Of a DNA stretch of 36,168 nucleotides, positions 32,352 to 36,168 are shown piece after piece (the first letter of the stretch is position 1; the number at the start of each line of letters is the position of its first letter). The DNA comes from Chitinophagaceae bacterium. GTDB lineage: Bacteria > Bacteroidota > Bacteroidia > Chitinophagales > Chitinophagaceae. The position numbers were made by a program, and so were the translations under genes. The notes under the pieces were generated by a model. It saw nothing but the letters and a program-made list of their open reading frames with translations, was not told the origin of the DNA and ran no database searches. The stretch covers positions 1 through 36,168 of the forward strand of contig CANGWB010000016.1 in the NCBI GenBank assembly GCA_947457465.1, written 5' to 3'.

Positions 32352-32866
32352 TGCTGTTGGCAAAACTCGTTAAAATCCGCTTCACGGAAAGAAGGATCTT
32401 TTTCGATCAGCTGTTGAAAGACCTTGCCGTTTCGGTATTCCATGGTCAGCATGCCGTCTTTGAGCGTAATAAAATCGATCGTATCCCAGGAAATACTTCT
32501 TGGCCACGGGAATGAGATCAGTATACGTTTCGAGTCTAGCTTCAAATAATTTGTTCGAATCGATAGGCTGTGTAGGGCATACAGTAGAATGATGATCCCT
32601 GCCATTACCCATTGGCCGGTAAATGTCCAGGCAAGCGATTGGCTGAGTAGTCCGGCTGAAAGGGCCGTTGAACTTTTGTTTTTTTTATAGAGGAACAGAT
32701 CGAGTATCAACAGTAAATATCCCAGAACGGACCATCCATATTTCAATTTCTCGGTATCGGACAATCCGATAAAGAGCGTGGCACTGGCTAGCAATACAAA
32801 TCGGCCCATCCACCGGTAGAGGTTTCTCTTATGGGATGGGAATCGGATTGTGTAGGCTTGACTCAA
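32339..32866 (-). CDS. Small membrane protein with C-terminal PH-like domain, unknown function
   Basis: The 175-residue protein is not recognised with confidence. It shows two hydrophobic helices (RFVLLASATLFIGLS and YLLLILDLFLY) and a second pair (LSQSLAWTFTGQWVMAGIIILLYAL). A ~70-residue beta-rich tail resembles a bacterial PH domain (LDSKRILISFPWPRSISWDTIDFITLKDGML). The start is a TTG at 32866 whose bases overlap the stop of the ureohydrolase gene (TTGA). The next in-frame ATG at 32809 would remove the well-formed cytosolic head. It sits between the ureohydrolase and radical SAM genes, overlapping both, so it is part of the same operon. Confidence 0.78.
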   Translation of the reverse strand: MSQAYTIRFPSHKRNLYRWMGRFVLLASATLFIGLSDTEKLKYGWSVLGYLLLILDLFLYKKNKSSTALSAGLLSQSLAWTFTGQWVMAGIIILLYALHSLSIRTNYLKLDSKRILISFPWPRSISWDTIDFITLKDGMLTMEYRNGKVFQQLIEKDPSFREADFNEFCQQQCKP

Positions 32867-33912
32867 GGGAGGGGGTTGCTAGTGGTAAGCAGGTTGCAGA
32901 GTTTGAATAGGGCACGAGCACCAACATTCGCATTCCAGTCTGATTCGCCCACGCCTACTTCACAAAGATCGAATCCAACCAGGGTACGGCCGCTTTCGAT
33001 GATCTTTTTGAAGAGGTAAAAAAGCTCTTCGAGTTCAAAACCGCCGGGAACAGGAGTGCCGGTATCCGGACAGAGTTTTCGATCGAGTCCGTCGATATCG
33101 AAGCTGATATATACTTTCTGCGGTAGCTGGTTTACGATCTCTTCTGCCAATTGCTTCCAGTTGGCACCCTCAAACATTCGTTGGCGAATGGAGCGATCGA
33201 AGTAGGTGATGACCTTGAAGTTGCTGTCCTGGATGTATTTCCATTCACAAGGTCCGTAATCCCGCACGCCGATCTGTACCAGACGTTCCACCTGCGGGAT
33301 ATCGCGAAGGGTATTGAACATGATACCGGCATGTGAGTGCAAGAATCCCTCGTAATTCTCTCTAAGGTCGCAGTGTGCATCGATCTGCAGGATACCGAAG
33401 GAACCCTTGAGTTCGCCCAAGGCTTTGAAGAACCCGTATGGCGTACTGTGATCACCGCCCACCAGCCCCACGAGTTTTCCTTTTTCGAGCAATTCTTTAG
33501 TCTGCTCGTATACCCACTGGTTCATGATCGCACAACCCTCATTCACTTCTTTGAGGCTTTTGCTCATGAAGGGATTGGCGCTCACCAATTCGCCATGTGC
33601 GATATAATCGATGTAGAGTTCAGCCTCTTTTCGGAGGTAGTCACTTTTTAATAAAAGTTTTTTGTCGATGGGGCGTTGAAAATAACCTTGGTGCCAGGCC
33701 TCGGGCATGTCGGCGTCGAATACATCGATCTGGTGGCTGGCGCGTAAGATGCTCTCCGGAGCACGGGCGGTTCCGGCGCCATAGCTGACGGTCACTTCCC
33801 AGGGAATGGGTAAAAGGATGAGTCGTGCGTTGTCCTCATCAGTAGGGAATCCGAATATGTTATTGTCGGGGTTGCTGACAATATCCGGATCGTAGGTAGC
33901 AAGGTTGACCAT
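32863..33912 (-). CDS. Arginase/agmatinase family ureohydrolase
   Basis: The 349-residue binuclear manganese hydrolase has GGDHS (152-156), DAHCD (178-182) and SFDIDGLD (metal-binding D272 and D274). The C-terminal GFELEELFYLFKKI is also conserved. The family hydrolyses guanidino compounds: arginine, agmatine, formimidoylglutamate or guanidinobutyrate. The sequence does not decide between these; agmatinase-like proteins of this length are common in Bacteroidota. It heads a tightly overlapping run with the small membrane protein and radical SAM genes (four-base overlap at the stop/start). A leader of about 70 bases separates it from the desaturase gene. Confidence 0.9.
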   Translation of the reverse strand: MVNLATYDPDIVSNPDNNIFGFPTDEDNARLILLPIPWEVTVSYGAGTARAPESILRASHQIDVFDADMPEAWHQGYFQRPIDKKLLLKSDYLRKEAELYIDYIAHGELVSANPFMSKSLKEVNEGCAIMNQWVYEQTKELLEKGKLVGLVGGDHSTPYGFFKALGELKGSFGILQIDAHCDLRENYEGFLHSHAGIMFNTLRDIPQVERLVQIGVRDYGPCEWKYIQDSNFKVITYFDRSIRQRMFEGANWKQLAEEIVNQLPQKVYISFDIDGLDRKLCPDTGTPVPGGFELEELFYLFKKIIESGRTLVGFDLCEVGVGESDWNANVGARALFKLCNLLTTSNPLP

Positions 33913-33984
33913 GGGCGGTGCACAAAAGGCGATGCAAGTTAAGGAAACAGCACGCCCGTTGCGGTAGAGAAAACTTCTTTTTTC

Positions 33985-35049
33985 TTACCGGCTCAAACTT
34001 TTGAGGTGACGAACATGTGAGACGATGGCCAGGCGCATGCGTGGATGTTCCAGGTAAGGAATATCAAAATCCGCACAAGCCTTACGGATGATTTCACTGA
34101 TAGCGGGATAATGTATGTGCGATATGCGGGGAAACAGATGGTGTTCGATTTGGAAGTTCAATCCGCCTACCCACCAGGAGATGAAACGGTTTCGGGTGGC
34201 AAAATTGGCCGTAGTCATCAGTTGGTGAATGGCCCATTCATGTTCCATAACCTGTTTGCCAGGCAAAGGCTCTGGGAAGGAGGTTTCTTCGACAGTATGG
34301 GCTAGTTGAAAGACTATACTCAGTACCAATCCGGTAAAGAGTCCGTAGATCAGAAAACCGACCAGCCAGGCTTCCCATCCAAGGAATGTGATGGGAATAG
34401 CAATGAAGATCCCAGCATGGATCAATTTAAATCCCCAGAAACTGAGGTGTTCCGACCATTTCATGGGCTGGAGTTTGAAATCACCGATCCGGCCTAAAAA
34501 GTATTTTTTATAATCGGTAAAAAATATCCACCAAATGTAGAGTAGAGAGTAAGCAGCCCAGAAATACCAATGTTGCACGCTGTGAATCAACAGACGTGGT
34601 TGGCTTTCGCAAAGACGGAGCAATGGTCTTGCTTCCAGATCATCGTCGACACCCTCAATATTGGTATAGGTGTGGTGGATGATGTTGTGTTTGGAACGCC
34701 ACATGAAATTGTTGGCGCCCAGAAAATTCAGGGTAAGACCGGCCAGTTCATTGGCCCATTTTTTGCTACTGAAACTTCCGTGCATCCCATCGTGCATGAT
34801 GTTGAAGCCAATCGAGGCGGTAAGCCCACCCAGCACCAAACACTCAACCACGGCGAGCCAAGTGGTGGGGGTGAAGAAGATCAGATGCGTGTATACGGCG
34901 ATCATGGCCAGGATCAACAGAATGGCTTTGCTGTATAGTTTCCAGTTGCCGGTCATTTTTTGTCCGCTTTCCTGGAAATACGATTGAATGCGTTTTTTCA
35001 GTTCGGCGTGAAATTGTTGACCTTGTGCGTTAAACTTAGGCAGGTTCAT
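33985..35049 (-). CDS. Membrane fatty acid (acyl-CoA) desaturase
   Basis: The 354-residue integral membrane di-iron enzyme has the three histidine boxes HDGMH (86-90), HNIIHH (121-126) and QIEHH (300-304). The Gln in the third box is typical of front-end and linoleoyl-type acyl-CoA desaturases. Hydrophobic helix pairs lie around residues 42-60, 70-85, 160-180 and 205-250. It should introduce a double bond into membrane fatty acids, using an electron donor not encoded here. bshB1 is 37 bases upstream and co-directional. A purine-rich heptamer repeat (complement pyrimidine-rich on the coding strand) abuts the ATG. Confidence 0.95.
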   Translation of the reverse strand: MNLPKFNAQGQQFHAELKKRIQSYFQESGQKMTGNWKLYSKAILLILAMIAVYTHLIFFTPTTWLAVVECLVLGGLTASIGFNIMHDGMHGSFSSKKWANELAGLTLNFLGANNFMWRSKHNIIHHTYTNIEGVDDDLEARPLLRLCESQPRLLIHSVQHWYFWAAYSLLYIWWIFFTDYKKYFLGRIGDFKLQPMKWSEHLSFWGFKLIHAGIFIAIPITFLGWEAWLVGFLIYGLFTGLVLSIVFQLAHTVEETSFPEPLPGKQVMEHEWAIHQLMTTANFATRNRFISWWVGGLNFQIEHHLFPRISHIHYPAISEIIRKACADFDIPYLEHPRMRLAIVSHVRHLKSLSR

Positions 35050-35050
35050 G

Positions 35051-35078
35051 GTGAAGGATGAAGGGTGAAGGGTGAGGT
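35051..35078 (-). repeat. Four-copy imperfect heptamer tandem repeat upstream of the desaturase start
   Basis: On the plus strand the units are GTGAAGG, ATGAAGG, GTGAAGG and GTGAGGT, one base from the start codon of the desaturase. On the mRNA strand this is a C/T-rich tract just before the ATG. Such short tandem repeats can change copy number by slippage. Confidence 0.7.
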
Positions 35079-35086
35079 ATGTGAAT

Positions 35087-35818
35087 TTAAGTTTCGTTTA
35101 GTAAAAGGCTGCTGAGGTTGGCGACACCGATCTTTTTTTCGGTCACGAAACCTTCTGCGTATTTGACTCCGATCCGTTTGCCCATGAGTCGGCATCTTCC
35201 GATGATCGAATCGAAGAACTCGGGAGAGGAGATATAGGTTTTGGGACCATCGTTGTCCTGCGCCAAGAATTGAGTCTTGTAGGCTTGAATAGATGCCATG
35301 CGCAATTCAAAAACATCCGTGATGTCGACGACGAGGTCTGGGTCGTAATAATTGTCTTGAATGTAATGAAGTACATAGGCTGGGCGCCAACGCGCTTGCG
35401 GAGATCCGGATTCGTCGGATGTCTCAATTTTCGATAACCCGGATAGGAATGCCGCATCCCGCACCAATTGTCCGGCGCGGCCATGATCGGGGTGACGATC
35501 GTGCAGAACATTAGCGAGAATGATGGATGGCTGATATTTTCTGATGATCTGAATGATCTGTTTCTGGTGGGCCTCGTCATTTACAAAAAAACCATCCCGC
35601 ATGCCAAGATTCTCCCGAGCATGTACGCCAAGTATGCGCGCTGCTTCTTGAGCCTCCTGGTCTCTTGTTTCGGCGGTACCACGGGTGCCTAGTTCGCCAC
35701 GCGTCAAATCAACAATGGCGACTTTTTTACCGTTACGGATCTCTTTGGCCAAGGTGCCGGAGCAACTCAGTTCTACATCGTCAGGGTGTACACCAATAGC
35801 CAGAATGTCGACTTTCAT
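35087..35818 (-). CDS. bshB1: Bacillithiol biosynthesis deacetylase BshB1
   Basis: The 243-residue PIG-L/LmbE-fold zinc hydrolase removes the acetyl group of GlcNAc-malate in bacillithiol synthesis. The metal motif HPDD supplies H11 and D14; the second site HPDH supplies H112. Other family marks are DLTRGELGTRGT near residue 37, ARILG and the NLGMRDGFF segment. The C-terminal GVKYAEGFV is also typical of BshB1. bshC is 17 kb away on the other strand. The DUF4294 gene lies 31 bases upstream and the desaturase 37 bases downstream, all co-directional. Confidence 0.95.
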   Translation of the reverse strand: MKVDILAIGVHPDDVELSCSGTLAKEIRNGKKVAIVDLTRGELGTRGTAETRDQEAQEAARILGVHARENLGMRDGFFVNDEAHQKQIIQIIRKYQPSIILANVLHDRHPDHGRAGQLVRDAAFLSGLSKIETSDESGSPQARWRPAYVLHYIQDNYYDPDLVVDITDVFELRMASIQAYKTQFLAQDNDGPKTYISSPEFFDSIIGRCRLMGKRIGVKYAEGFVTEKKIGVANLSSLLLNET

Positions 35819-35849
35819 ACGGGGTGAAATTAGCGAATTGGGTGCGGAT

Positions 35850-36168
35850 TCAACGTCTTTGTGGATTATTGTACCACGCTCCGTCGATCTCCCGGATTAT
35901 GTTCTCAATATCGCGGTCTGTCGAATTATTTTCCGGCGACCAATCCTGTTTCAGGTTGCCCCCGAAGAAAAATGCGACGGTCTGATACAGCCTTGCGTTC
36001 ATGCCACCTTTGTATTCTTTAAGAATGTCATAGCAATTGTTTCCGGTTTGCCGATTGATCAGCTTCATCAGGATCTTTCCCTGATAGACCGACAAGTTAG
36101 TAAGCGGGTCTGCGAATTCTTTTCGAAGTTGTTTCTCCCGGCTCTCGAGATATTTTTTTCGTACCCGC
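35850..36168 (-). CDS. DUF4294 domain protein, 5'-truncated by window edge
   Basis: The minus-strand frame is open from the window edge to a stop at 35850-35852 and encodes at least 105 residues. The visible part begins RVRKKYLESREKQLRKEF and continues ADPLTNLSVYQGKILMKLI, NNCYDILKEYKGGMNARLYQ and FFGGNLKQDW, then DIENIIREID. This pattern matches the Bacteroidota-restricted DUF4294 family, whose function is unknown. The residues upstream of the TTG at 36095 are in frame and family-like, so that codon is internal rather than a start. It is followed by bshB1 on the same strand. Confidence 0.87.
   Translation of the reverse strand, partial: RVRKKYLESREKQLRKEFADPLTNLSVYQGKILMKLINRQTGNNCYDILKEYKGGMNARLYQTVAFFFGGNLKQDWSPENNSTDRDIENIIREIDGAWYNNPQRR

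Overview
This window reads as a chromosomal segment from a member of the Bacteroidota, most likely family Chitinophagaceae; species cannot be told from sequence alone. The evidence is: two secreted proteases with C-terminal type IX secretion (T9SS) sorting domains; the Bacteroidota-restricted small genes DUF4295 (after rpmB-rpmG) and DUF4294; bacillithiol genes bshC and bshB1; promoters of the TAnnTTTG (-7) type; and start codons that mostly lack Shine-Dalgarno sequences. It is gene-dense, with no intergenic gap over 200 bases, and I see no mobile element, CRISPR array, rRNA or tRNA.

Layout. 1-6.5 kb: a truncated glutaminyl-peptide cyclotransferase lipoprotein gene, a secreted M43 metalloprotease, lpdA, the ribosomal operon rpmB-rpmG-DUF4295 closed by a strong terminator, then ftsY-rimO. 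6.5-16.5 kb: a large T9SS subtilisin-like protease, divergent from a split catabolic cluster that encodes all four steps from trans-4-hydroxy-L-proline to 2-oxoglutarate (DapA-family deaminase, semialdehyde dehydrogenase, hydroxyproline 2-epimerase, FAD D-amino-acid dehydrogenase). A sterol-desaturase-family membrane oxygenase sits in the middle on the other strand. 16.6-25.5 kb: bshC, then a minus-strand run purK / RND adaptor / RND pump / TolC / purE, in which the two purine genes flank the efflux operon. 25.5-28.8 kb: hppD, a YafK-like L,D-transpeptidase-fold protein, an ABC ATPase and an FKBP prolyl isomerase. 28.8-36.2 kb: a co-directional minus-strand block of DUF4294, bshB1, fatty acid desaturase, arginase-family ureohydrolase, a small membrane protein, a radical SAM protein, a TonB-like protein and folC.

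The most interesting regulatory signal is that perfect TAnnTTTG boxes lie only 4-6 bases before the start codons of four genes (D-amino-acid dehydrogenase, bshC, purK, ABC ATPase), with one-mismatch versions before ftsY and the cyclotransferase. If these boxes are used, the mRNAs would be leaderless or nearly so. Other non-coding structure includes an inverted repeat bracketing the -33 element of the efflux promoter, a 9-bp hairpin fused to the bshC promoter, interleaved inverted repeats at 432-482, and a heptamer tandem repeat just before the desaturase start codon. The hydroxyproline pathway, next to a secreted protease, suggests use of collagen-like protein, but that link is inference.
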